A stretch of 64,000 bases of DNA from Chrysaora quinquecirrha (taxonomy: Eukaryota > Cnidaria > Scyphozoa > Semaeostomeae > Pelagiidae): assembly GCA_014526335.1 (NCBI GenBank), contig JACTAT010000210.1:16457-80456 (forward strand), written 5' to 3'. The first letter of the stretch is position 1. Every line of letters begins with the position of its first letter. Positions 31,301 to 41,500 of the stretch are shown here, piece after piece. Made by a program: the position numbers and the translations under genes. Under the pieces are notes generated by a model. It did no database searches. It saw nothing but the letters and a program-made list of their open reading frames with translations, and was not told the origin of the DNA.

Positions 31301-34084
31301 CTTAAGCCTAACGTCATTCTTTTGTAGTCCTTAGATCTTTGGTCTTTCTTTTGCAGTTCTTAGGTCTTAGATCTTAAGCTTGTAGTTCTTAAGTCTTACG
31401 TCATTCTTTTGTAGTCCTTAGATCTTTGGTCTTTCGTTTGCAGTTCTTAGGTCTTAGATCTTAAGTTTGTAGTTCTTAAGTCTTAAGTCATTCTTTTGTA
31501 GTCCTTAGGCCTTTTGTGTTTCTTTCGTAGTTCTTAGGTCTTAGGTCTTCAGTTTGTAGTTCTTATGTTTTAGGTCCTTCTTTTGCAGTTCTTAGGTCTT
31601 ACATCTTAAGCTTGTAGTTCTTAAGTCTTACGTCATTCTTTTGTAGTCCTTAGATCTTTGGTCTTTCTTTTGCAGTTCTTAGGTCTTAGGTCTTCAGTTT
31701 GTAGTTCTTAAGTCTTACGTCATTCTTTTGTAGTCCTTAGATCTTTGGTCTTTCTTTTGCAGTTCTTAGGTCTTAGATCTTAAGTTTGTAGTTCTTAAGT
31801 CTTACGTCATTCTTTTGTAGTCCTTAGATCTTTGGTCTTTCTTTTGCAGTTCTTAGGTCTTAGATCTTAAGTTTGTAGTTCTTAAGTCTTAAGTCATTCT
31901 TTTGTAGTCCTTAGGCCTTTTGTGTTTCTTTCGTAGTTCTTAGGTCTTAGGTCTTCAGTTTGTAGTTCTTATGTTTTAGGTCCTTCTTTTGCAGTTCTTA
32001 GGTCTTAGATCTTAAGTTTGTAGTTCTTAAGCCTAACGTCATTCTTTTGTAGTCCTTAGATCTTTGGTCTTTCTTTTGCAGTTCTTAGGTCTTAGATCTT
32101 AAGCTTGTAGTTCTTAAGTCTTACGTCATTCTTTTGTAGTCCTTAGATCTTTGGTCTTTCGTTTGCAGTTCTTAGGTCTTAGGTCTTCAGTTTGTAGTTC
32201 TTAAGTCTTACGTCATTCTTTTGTAGTCCTTAGATCTTTGGTCTTTCGTTTGCTGTTCTTAGGTCTTAGGTCTTCAGTTTGTAGTTCTTAAGTCTTACGT
32301 CATTCTTTTGTAGTCCTTAGATCTTTGGTCTTTCTTTTGCAGTTCTTAGGTCTTAGATCTTAAGTTTGTAGTTCTTAAGTCTTACGTCATTCTTTTGTAG
32401 TCCTTAGATCTTTGGTCTTTCTTTTGCAGTTCTTAGGTCTTAGATCTTAAGTTTGTAGTTCTTAAGTCTTAAGTCATTCTTTTGTAGTCCTTAGGCCTTT
32501 TGTGTTTCTTTCGTAGTTCTTAGGTCTTAGGTCTTCAGTTTGCAGTTCTTATGTTTTAGGTCCTTCTTTTGCAGTTCTTAGGTCTTAGATCTTATGTTTG
32601 TAGTTCTTAAGCCTAACGTCATTCTTTTGTAGTCCTTAGATCTTTGGTCTTTCTTTTGCAGTTCTTAGGTCTTAGATCTTAAGCTTGTAGTTCTTAAGTC
32701 TTACGTCATTCTTTTGTAGTCCTTAGATCTTTGGTCTTTCGTTTGCAGTTCTTAGGTCTTAGATCTTAAGTTTGTAGTTCTTAAGTCTTACGTCATTCTT
32801 TTGTAGTCCGTAGATCTTTGGTCTTTCTTTTGCAGTTCTTAGGTCTTAGATCTTAAGTTTGTAGTTCTTAAGTCTTACGTCATTCTTTTGTAGTCCTTAG
32901 ATCTTTGGTCTTTCTTTTGCAGTTCTTAGGTCTTAGATCTTAAGTTTGTAGTTCTTAAGCCTTACGTCATTCTTTTGTAGTCCGTAGATCTTTGGTCTTT
33001 CTTTTGCGGTTCTTAGGGTTTAGGTCTTCAATTTGTAGTTCTTAAGTCTTACGTCATTCTTTTGTAGTCCTTAGATCTTTGGTCTTTCTTTTGCAGTTCT
33101 TAGGTCTTAGGTCTTCAGTTTGTAGTTCTTAAGTCTTAAGTCATTCTTTTGTAGTCCTTAGGCCTTTTGTGTTTCTTTCGTAGTTCTTAGGTCTTAGGTC
33201 TTCAGTTTGTAGTTCTTATGTTTTAGGTCCTTCTTTTGCAGTTCTTAGGTCTTAGATCTTAAGTTTGTAGTTCTTAAGCCTCACGTCATTCTTTTGTTGT
33301 CCTTAGATCTTTGGTCTTTCTTTTGCAGTTCTTAGGTCTTAGATCTTAAGCTTGTAGTTCTTAAGTCTTACGTCATTCTTTTGTAGTCCTTAGATCTTTG
33401 GTCTTTCGTTTGCAGTTCTTAGGTCTTAGGTCTTCAGTTTGTAGTTCTTAAGTCTTACGTCATTCTTTTGTAGTCCTTAGATCTTTGGTCTTTCTTTTGC
33501 AGTTCTTAGGTCTTAGATCTTCAGTTTGTAGTTCTTATGTTTTAGGTCCTTCTTTTGTAGTCCTTAGATCTTTGGTCTTTCGTTTGCAGTTCTTAGGTCT
33601 TAGGTCTTCAGTTTGTAGTTCTTAAGTCTTACGTCATTCTTTTGTAGTCCTTAGATCTTTGGTCTTTCTTTTGCAGTTCTTAGGTCTTAGGTCTTCAGTT
33701 TGTAGTTCTTAAGTCTTAAGTCATTCTTTTGTAGTCCTTAGGCCTTTTGTGTTTCTTTCGTAGTTCTTAGGTCTTAGGTCTTCAGTTTGTAGTTCTTATG
33801 TTTTAGGTCCTTCTTTTGCAGTTCTTAGGTCTTAGATCTTAAGTTTGTAGTTCTTAAGCCTAATGTCATTCTTTTGTAGTCCTTAGATCTTTGGTCTTTC
33901 TTTTACAGTTCTTAGGTCTTAGATCTTAAGCTTGTAGTTCTTAAGTCTTACGTCATTCTTTTGTAGTCCTTAGATCTTTGGTCTTTCGTTTGCAGTTCTT
34001 AGGTCTTAGGTCTTCAGTTTGTAGTTCTTATGTTTTAGGTCCTTCTTTTGTAGTCCTTAGATCTTTGGTCTTTCTTTTGCAGTT
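28391..34084 (+). repeat. Hierarchical satellite array, left block (29-bp words, 87-bp units)
   Basis: Almost uninterrupted tandem array. Three related 29-bp words alternate: A starts GTAGTCCTTAGATCTTTGG, B starts GCAGTTCTTAGGTCTTAGA, and C starts GTAGTTCTTAAGTCTTACG. Together they make an 87-bp unit. Variant words (GTAGTTCTTATGTTTTAGG and GTAGTCCTTAGGCCTTTTG) substitute at regular places and create longer superunits. The plus strand is T-rich and poor in C and A. The first 150-300 bp are more diverged, as expected at an array edge. Any long open frames are a by-product of 87 being divisible by three. Confidence 0.95.
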
Positions 34085-34238
34085 TGTTGTGTTCCGTGAA
34101 TCCAAGATAAAGTCCAAGATACAGACAAGAAGAGCAAATTACGACAACCAGTTCATCACCGTTATTCAACACGTGCCCGAGGTACTTCCCCGGCTCGGGG
34201 GCTGGGTACTAGTAGTTACGTAAGATATCTACACAACA
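34085..34238 (-). repeat. 3' LTR of the gypsy element
   Basis: 154 bp. On the minus strand it begins TGTTGTGTAGATATC and ends GAACACAACA (TG...CA). It is preceded, in element orientation, by a polypurine tract. Confidence 0.9.
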
Positions 34239-34241
34239 TCA

Positions 34242-34252
34242 CCCCCTTTTTT
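34242..34252 (-). promoter_or_regulatory. Polypurine tract (plus-strand primer site)
   Basis: AAAAAAGGGGG on the minus strand, three bases before the 3' LTR. Position and composition match the plus-strand primer of LTR retroelements. Confidence 0.75.
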
Positions 34253-34341
34253 AACAAAACAAAACAAACAAAGCAAACAAAACAACAAAACTATAAAATA
34301 TCAAGTCAGTCAGTCAATTACTATATCAAAATGTCTAATGT

Positions 34342-37300
34342 TCAGAATCTGATAGCAGATGAGTCTACAGGGTTTCCGTAGTGTTCTGGTGGCATTCGTA
34401 TTCTTGTAGACCTCCTTACAATATCTCCGTTTTTCTCCATATTTCTCACAATCTTATATTCATCATCATCATCATCGATGTCTTCATATTTTCGGTTTGG
34501 TATTTTCTTAAAGAATGACGAGTTCCTCGTGATAGTATGGTGTTCATTTTCTGCAGTTATCTTTGTGCCATCCTTTCTAATAACAATGTATGGAATTATC
34601 TTAAACTTTGGTGTTAACTTTCTGCGTTCAGTTTCCTTCACCATCACTGTGTCACCGATGTTAATATTACTTGACTTCACGTTTCTTCTTCTGTTTGCAT
34701 ACGTTCGACTCTTCTCTTTCTCTCTCTGGTTTGCTTCCTGTGCCAGTTTATGTTTGTGAATCACTTTTGCTCCTGGATTGAGCTGAGGTAGCGATCCTCG
34801 AATTTTTCTGTTAAATAGTAGTTGAGATGGTGGAACACCAGTTGTAGAGTGAGGGCTGTTTCTGTAGCTTAACAAGAATTTTGAGAGTTCCTGTTGCATT
34901 GGACGGCGTTCTATGTTGGCAATAGTTAGTGCTTTTTTCAAAGGTCGCATGAAACTCTCTACATCTGAATTTCCCTGAGGCCATAATGGAGTCGAGTGTT
35001 CGTGTTTGATATCCAGTAATCCCATATACCGGCGTAGCTCTTCACTTTGAAAAGGAGGTCCATTATCAGACACAATTTTATAAGGTAGTCCATGTCGAGC
35101 AAATATTGAATCAAACACAGGGATAACAGCTCTGGCGGAAGTGCTGCTGACGAACTCAACTTCTGGGTATCTGGAGTAACTATCAATAAAAACAAGGCAA
35201 TAGATATTGTTTGGCAATGGCCCAAAAAAATCAACATGAACAGTTTGCCATGGGCCATCTGGCATCTGTCTAGATTGTAGCGGTTCAGGAGAATTTCCTC
35301 TAGTCATAGATTGGCAGGACAGACAATTTCGAACTTCTTCTTCAACTGCAGCATCCATGTGTGGGAACCACACGTGTTCACGAAGTAACGCTTTTGTTTT
35401 TGCAACTCCAGGATGTCCCAGGTGGCTTAATTTCACGATGCGTTTTTGAAGAGAAGTAGGAATAATTATTCTTGTGCCTCTAAGTAGAAGCTGGCTACTA
35501 TGGTCATCAGTAATTTCATGTCTTATTTGGCCAAAAGCCTTTGTGAGATCCGTATTCCAGAGATCTGTTTTTAAAGCATTGCGTACAGCTTGTAGATGTG
35601 CATCATCATTTGTGGCATCTTGCAGCTCTTTTAAAGAGATGTATTGTGGATTTGGTAATGCATAGCTAGTAATAGCGTTCACATATTCATCTGCTATATT
35701 AACTTTCTCTGACAAGGTCTGAACAGGATGACGAGACATGAAATCAGCTGGGTTGCTTGAGCCTGGCTTATAGGTCACATGAAATTGATATTGCTGTAGT
35801 CTCAATAGCCATCGCTCAATCCGAGCGGGTGGCTTAGAAGTAGGATTGTTATAAATAAGCTCCAAAGCACGATGATCAGTAAACAATGTAAATGACTTAC
35901 CAAACAAGTATAAATGAAAGTGTTCAATACCCCATACAATAGCTAGTCCTTCTTTTTCTGTTTGAGAATATCTCTTTTCAACATCTGTGAGAGCACGGCT
36001 TCCATAACACACCACATGTTCACCCAAGGTATCAGGATCTCTTTGTGCTAAGATTGCGGAGATACCAACTGGACTGGCATCAACATAAAGAAGGGTATCT
36101 TTGCTGGTGTCAAAGTAACTCATTACTGGACTGTTTGTTAATGCAGCTTTTAATTGGTCATAGGCTTGTTGGTGTGAACCATTCCATAGAAAAGCTGTCC
36201 CTTTTTTAGTAAGTTGTCGTAAAGGCTCAGTAATGGTAGCAAAATTAGGTATGAATTGTGAACAATAGTTAGCCATACCAAGTAAACTTCTGACTTCACT
36301 CACTGTGTTTGGTGTTGGTGTATTAAGAAAGGCATTGATCTTGTCTGGGTCTGCTTGGACACCATCTTTAGAATATATCTGACCAAAGAATTTGAGATTA
36401 GATTTTAAGAAGCGACATTTCTTAAAGTTAAGTGTAAAACCATTATGTTCTAGTTTCTGTAGGCAAGCTGCCAAGGCTTCATCATGTTCAGCACGAGCTT
36501 CATCATGTTTTTTCCATAGACAATAATATCATCTGCAATATTCTGCACATTGGAGAGACCTTGCAGCACCTCCGTTAATGCATGTTGAAACAATTCAGCT
36601 GCTGCATTTGTCCCATAATTGAGCCGTTTATATCTATACAAGCCAATGTGAGTGTTGAAGGTAGTGATGTGACGCGAGGGTGAGCTCAACTCAAGCTGGT
36701 GATATGCTTCATTTAAGTCAAGTTTTGAGAAAACTGTAGCACCATTCAAAGAAAGAGCAATGTCTTGTCTTGTAGGAATAGGATGTCTGGTGCGCTTGAT
36801 TGCTTGGTTTGCAACCCTCATATCAATGCATAGCCGAACAGTGTCATTAGGCTTAGGCACAAGAACAACTGGAGATACCCATTCAGCTTTATCATTGTCC
36901 GGGACCTTTTCGATAATATCCTTTGCAATTAATTCAGCAAGTGCATCTTCTAGCTTTTTCCTTGCATGAAAAGGAATTCGTCGTAATGGTTGCATTACTG
37001 GAGTTACATTTTCATCAATGACTAGTTCAATTTGCTTTCCTTTTAGTTTCCCAAGTCCTTCAAATAGTTGCGTATGCTTCTCTATGAGACGCTGTATAGG
37101 AATATCATCAATAGCTAAATTAGGCTGATGGGTAGATATGTTATTTAAATGTAATGTGACAAGGCCTAATTCTTGTGCTGAAGTGGCACTTAGCAGGCAT
37201 CCCCCTTTTCCTTGTGTGACATAGACAGTAGCAACAGCATAACGCTTTTGTGTTTCCAAAACTGTTTCAAATTTTCCTGCAAGTTTTACAGGTTCTGAGC

Positions 37301-37343
37301 TGTTAAATGCAAAGGCTTTCACAGTTGTAGGCTCTAAGTGCAC
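34342..37343 (-). pseudogene. gypsy pol (RT, RNase H, integrase), frameshifted
   Basis: The first part, 37343-36450, holds the reverse transcriptase: EWVSPVVLVPKPND, SKLDLNEAYHQLEL (first catalytic Asp) and NIADDIIVYG (ADD box). A one-base break follows at about 36510. The second part, 36474-34342 (710 aa), continues with the RT end and RNase H (LYVDASPVGISAIL, YSQTEKEGLAIVWG, FTDHRALELIY). The integrase has its zinc site (HLGHPGVAKTKALL, CLSC) and catalytic D, D, E in VHVDFFGPL, VSDNGPPF and SDVESFM. The tail is basic and ends in an acidic Asp/Glu run near the C terminus. I place it in the lineage of K02A2.6/Mag-like invertebrate gypsy elements by feel. Domains are otherwise complete. Confidence 0.9.
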
Positions 37344-38313
37344 AGAGTTAATTTTTTTAAATGTTTCCCAGTCAATAACATTGATAGTTGCCCTGTGTCC
37401 ACTGTCATTGGAATCTTCTGTCCCTCAATAAAGATATTTGCCTTTGGTTGAGTGCTTTTGGGGACCGGATTTTGGTGTTCAGTTGAATAGCAGTAGTGAC
37501 TGTCAGAAGATGACTCAGAGTCTGAAGGCTGTCCTTGGTCTGGAGCAGTTTCCAGTGGGTTAATGGGCTGAAATGACTTTTGTTTTGAGCGGCAATATTT
37601 GGCAAAATGATTATCTTTCCCACAGGCTTTGCAAGTTTTTCCTTTTGCTGGGCAAACAGATGTATGGGGTATTCCTCCACAGTTAAAACAATGTTTTGGT
37701 CGTGGACGGCTTTCAAATTTGTTTGATGAAATTTTGTTTAGCTTTTCTGAATGCAAAGAGTTTTGTTCAATGCGGTGTTCAATTTGTGCTGCCTGGAAAG
37801 AGCTGGATTCCTCCCGTCTTCCTGCAATGAGCATATCACTAAGTTTGAAATCCGGATCTCGCAATGCAAGTTTGCGAAGTCGACTTGACTTTCCACCAAT
37901 CACTATTTGCATTTGTATCTCAAAATCAGGGTCATGAAACTCACAGTTTTGAGCTAGAGAACGCAGACGTGTGTGAAACTGATCGATACTTTCACCTGAG
38001 CCCTGTATGGCCTGACGAAATGTATAAACTTCGAAAATGCGGTTTTTCTGTGGTTGAAAATGGGCAGTCAGTTTTTCACAAGCAGACTTGTAATCCTCTC
38101 CAGTGTTGTCTAAATGACGAAAAATTTCACGCACACGGAACCCGCTTGGTATAAAAGTAAGGCTCTTTTCCTTTTATCATCATTGATGTCGCTCGCAACT
38201 AGAAATGTTTCGAAGTCCTCTAACCAGACTTTCCAACGACAAGATACATCTGCTCCGAGAGCAGTGTCTGGATCGAACGGAGGCATAGGTGCTAGGCCAG
38301 CAGAGGTCGCCAT
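37334..38313 (-). pseudogene. gypsy gag and start of protease, frameshifted
   Basis: The start is at 38313 (MATSAGLAPMPPFDPD). Capsid-type sequence runs to a one-base break at about 38140 and resumes in another frame from 38134. The nucleocapsid part has two Cys/His knuckles: CFNCGGIPHTSVC, which is atypical in its last spacing, and CKACGKDNHFAKYC, a standard CX2CX4HX4C. The frame then enters the aspartic protease, with its catalytic motif at VDTG, and breaks again by one base directly after it (about 37395). It would pack the element RNA if intact; here it is inactive. Confidence 0.85.
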
Positions 38314-38394
38314 GATAAAACAACTGAAAATGGCCTAAGCGACTCGTAACAACAAAATACAGGTAGAAAACGATAACTAAATAATGTCCAAAGT

Positions 38395-38412
38395 TAGTAA
38401 ATCCTATCGCCA
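38395..38412 (-). promoter_or_regulatory. Possible primer binding site
   Basis: TGGCGATAGGATTTAC follows the 5' LTR after one base on the minus strand. A TGG start is usual for tRNA primer sites. The matching tRNA was not determined. Confidence 0.4.
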
Positions 38413-38413
38413 T

Positions 38414-38567
38414 TGTTGTGTTCCGTGAATCCAGGATAAAGTTCAAGATACAGACAAGAAGAGCAAGTTACGACAACCAGTTCATTACTATCATTCAACA
38501 CGTGCCCAAAGCACTTCCCTGGCCCGGGGGCTGGGTACTAGAAGTTATGTAAGATGGCTACACGACA
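38414..38567 (-). repeat. 5' LTR of the gypsy element
   Basis: 154 bp, same length as the 3' LTR. On the minus strand it begins TGTCGTGTAGCCATC and ends GAACACAACA. It should hold promoter and start site, but no clear TATA box could be assigned. Confidence 0.9.
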
Positions 38568-41500
38568 TCTCTTACGTCTTCGATCTTCCGTTATTTGTTC
38601 TTAAGTTTTAGGTACTTCTTTTTTAGTTCTTTGGCCTCATGTCATTATTTTGTAATTCTGAGGTCTTTGGTCTTCAGTTTGTATTTCCTAGGTCTCAAGT
38701 CCTCGTTTTATAGTGCTCAAAATCTTTGTTTCGTAGTTCTTAGGTCTTAAAGTGTCTTAAGTCTTCTTAGGTCTTAAGTCCTTAGATCTTTGATCTTTCG
38801 TTTGCAGTTCTTAGGTCTTAGGTCTTCAGTTTGTAGTTCTTAAGTCTTACGTCATTCTTTTGTAGTCCTTAGATCTTTGGTCTTTCTTTTGCAGTTCTTA
38901 GGTCTTAGGTCTTCAGTTTGTAGTTCTTAAGTCTTAAGTCATTCTTTTGTAGTCCTTAGGCCTTTTGTGTTTCTTTCGTAGTTCTTAGGTCTTAGGTCCT
39001 CAGTTTGTAGTTCTTATGTTTTAGGTCCTTCTTTTGCAGTTCTTAGGTCTTAGATCTTAAGTTTGTAGTTCTTAAGCCTAACATCATTCTTTTGTAGTCC
39101 TTAGATCTTTGGTCTTTCTTTTGCAGTTCTTAGGTCTTAGATCTTAAGCTTGTAGTTCTTAAGTCTTACGTCATTCTTTTGTAGTCCTTAGATCTTTGGT
39201 CTTTCGTTTGCAGTTCTTAGGTCTTAGGTCTTCAGTTTGTAGTTCTTAAGTCTTACGTCATTCTTTTGTAGTCCTTAGATCTTTGGTCTTTCTTTTGCAG
39301 TTCTTAGGTCATAGATCTTCAGTTTGTAGTTCTTATGTTTTAGGTCCTTCTTTTGTAGTCCTTAGATCTTTGGTCTTTCGTTTGCAGTTCTTAGGTCTTA
39401 GGTCTTCAGTTTGTAGTTCTTAAGTCTTACGTCATTCTTTTGTAGTCCTTAGATCTTTGGTCTTTCTTTTGCAGTTCTTAGGTCTTAGGTCTTCAGTTTG
39501 TAGTTCTTAAGTCTTAAGTCATTCTTTTGTAGTCCTTAGGCCTTTTGTGTTTCTTTCGTAGTTCTTAGGTCTTAGGTCTTCAGTTTGTAGTTCTTATGTT
39601 TTAGGTCCTTCTTTTGCAGTTCTTAGGTCTTAGATCTTAAGTTTGTAGTTCTTAAGCCTAACGTCATTCTTTTGTAGTCCTTAGATCTTTGGTCTTTCTT
39701 TTGCAGTTCTTAGGTCTTAGATCTTAAGCTTGTAGTTCTTAAGTCTTACTTCATTCTTTTGTAGTCCTTAGATCTTTGGTCTTTCGTTTTCAGTTCTTAG
39801 GTCTTAGGTCTTCAGTTTGTAGTTCTTAAGTCTTACGTCATTCTTTTGTAGTCCTTAGATCTTTGGTCTTTCTTTTGCAGTTCTTAGGTCTTAGATCTTC
39901 AGTTTGTAGTTCTTATGTTTTAGGTCCTTCTTTTGTAGTCCTTAGATCTTTGGTCTTTCTTTTGCAGTTCTTAGGTCATAGGTCTTCAGTTTGTAGTTCT
40001 TATGTTTTAGGTCCTTCTTTTGTAGTCCTTAGATCTTTGGTCTTTCTTTTGCAGTTCTTAGGTCTTAGATCTTAAGTTTGTAGTTCTTAAGCCTCACGTC
40101 ATTCTTTTGTAGTCCTTAGATCTTTGGTCTTTCTTTTGCAGTTCTTAGGTCTTAGATCTTAAGTTTGTAGTTCTTAAGCCTTACGTCATTCTTTTGTAGT
40201 CCTTAGATCTTTGGTCTTTCTTTTGCAGTTCTTAGGTCTTAGGTCTTCAGTTTGTAGTTCTTATGTTTTAGGTCCTTCTTTTGTAGTCCTTAGATCTTTG
40301 GTCTTTCTTTTGCAGTTCTTAGGTCATAGGTCTTCAGTTTGAAATTCTTATGTTTTAGGTCCTTCTTTTGTAGTCCTTAGATCTTTTGTCTTTCTTTTGT
40401 AGTTGTTAAGTCTTAAGAAGTCTTTCATTTGTAGTTTTTAAGTTTTAGGTCTTTCATTAGTAGTTCTACGGACTTCAAACTACATTTTCTAGTTCTTTAA
40501 GTCTTAGGTCCTTCTTTTGTATTTCCCTGGTCTTACCTCTTAAATTTGTAGTTCTTAGGGCTTAGGTCTTTTAATTGTTTGGTCTCGTCGTGTCATTGGT
40601 TTGCAATCCTGAGGTCTTTAATCTTCGGTTTGTAATTTTCAAGTCTAAGATCTTTCTTTTTTAGGCCTTAGGTCTTATTTTCTTACTGTTCTTACGTCCT
40701 CGATCCTCCGTTATTTGTTCTTAAGTTTTAGGTACTTCTTTTTTAGTTCTTTGGCCTCATGTCATTATTTTGTAATTCTGAGGTCTTTGGTCTTCAGTTT
40801 GTATTTCCTAGGTCTAAAGTCCTCGTTTTATAGTGCTCAAAATCTTTGTTTCGTAGTTCTTAGGTCTTAAAGTGTCTTAAGTCTTCTTAGGTCTTAAGTC
40901 CTTAGATCTTTGATCTTTCGTTTGCAGTTCTTAGGTCTTAGGTCTTCAATTTGTAGTTCTTAAGTCTTACGTCATTCTTTTGTAGTCCTTAGATCTTTGG
41001 TCTTTCTTTTGCAGTTCTTAGGTATTAGATCTTAAGTTTGTAGTTCTTAAGCCTTACGTCATTCTTTTGTAGTCCTTAGATCTTTGGTCTTTCTTTTGCT
41101 GTTCTTAGGTCTTAGATCTTAAATTTTTAATTCTTAAGTCTTACGTCATTCTTTTGTAGTCCTTAGATCTTTGGTCTTTCTTTTGCAGTTCTTAGGTCTT
41201 AGATCTTAAGCTTGTAGTTCTTAAGTCTTACGTAATTCTTTTGTAGTCCTTAGATCTTTGGTCTTTCGTTTGCAGTTCTTAGGTCTTAGATCTTAAGTTT
41301 GTAGTTCTTATGTTTTAGGTCCTTCTTTTGTAGTCCTTAGATCTTTGGTCTTTTTTGTGCAGTTCTTAGGTCTTAGATCTTAAGTATGTAGTTCTTAAGC
41401 CTTACGTCATTCTTTTGTAGTCCTTAGATCTTTGGTCTTTCTTTTGCAGTTCTTAGGTCTTAGATCTTAAGTTTGTAGTTCTTAAGCCTTACGTCATTCT

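Larger units (their letters stand above)
34085..38567 (-). mobile_element. Ty3/gypsy LTR retrotransposon inside the satellite
   Basis: A 4.48 kb element, coding on the minus strand, with two 154-bp LTRs. It is arranged gag, protease, reverse transcriptase, RNase H, integrase, the Ty3/gypsy order. There is no envelope-like reading frame. The LTRs differ at about 17 of 154 positions by eye, mostly transitions, so the copy is old or chimeric. No target duplication is seen: CAGTT precedes and TCTCT follows. The coding region has three breaks and cannot make its proteins as written. Confidence 0.95.

Noticed and set aside
28391..34084. TTAGGTC words as interstitial telomere repeats
   Set aside because: TTAGG occurs only within longer 29-bp words and never as a pure tandem TTAGGG or TTAGG run.
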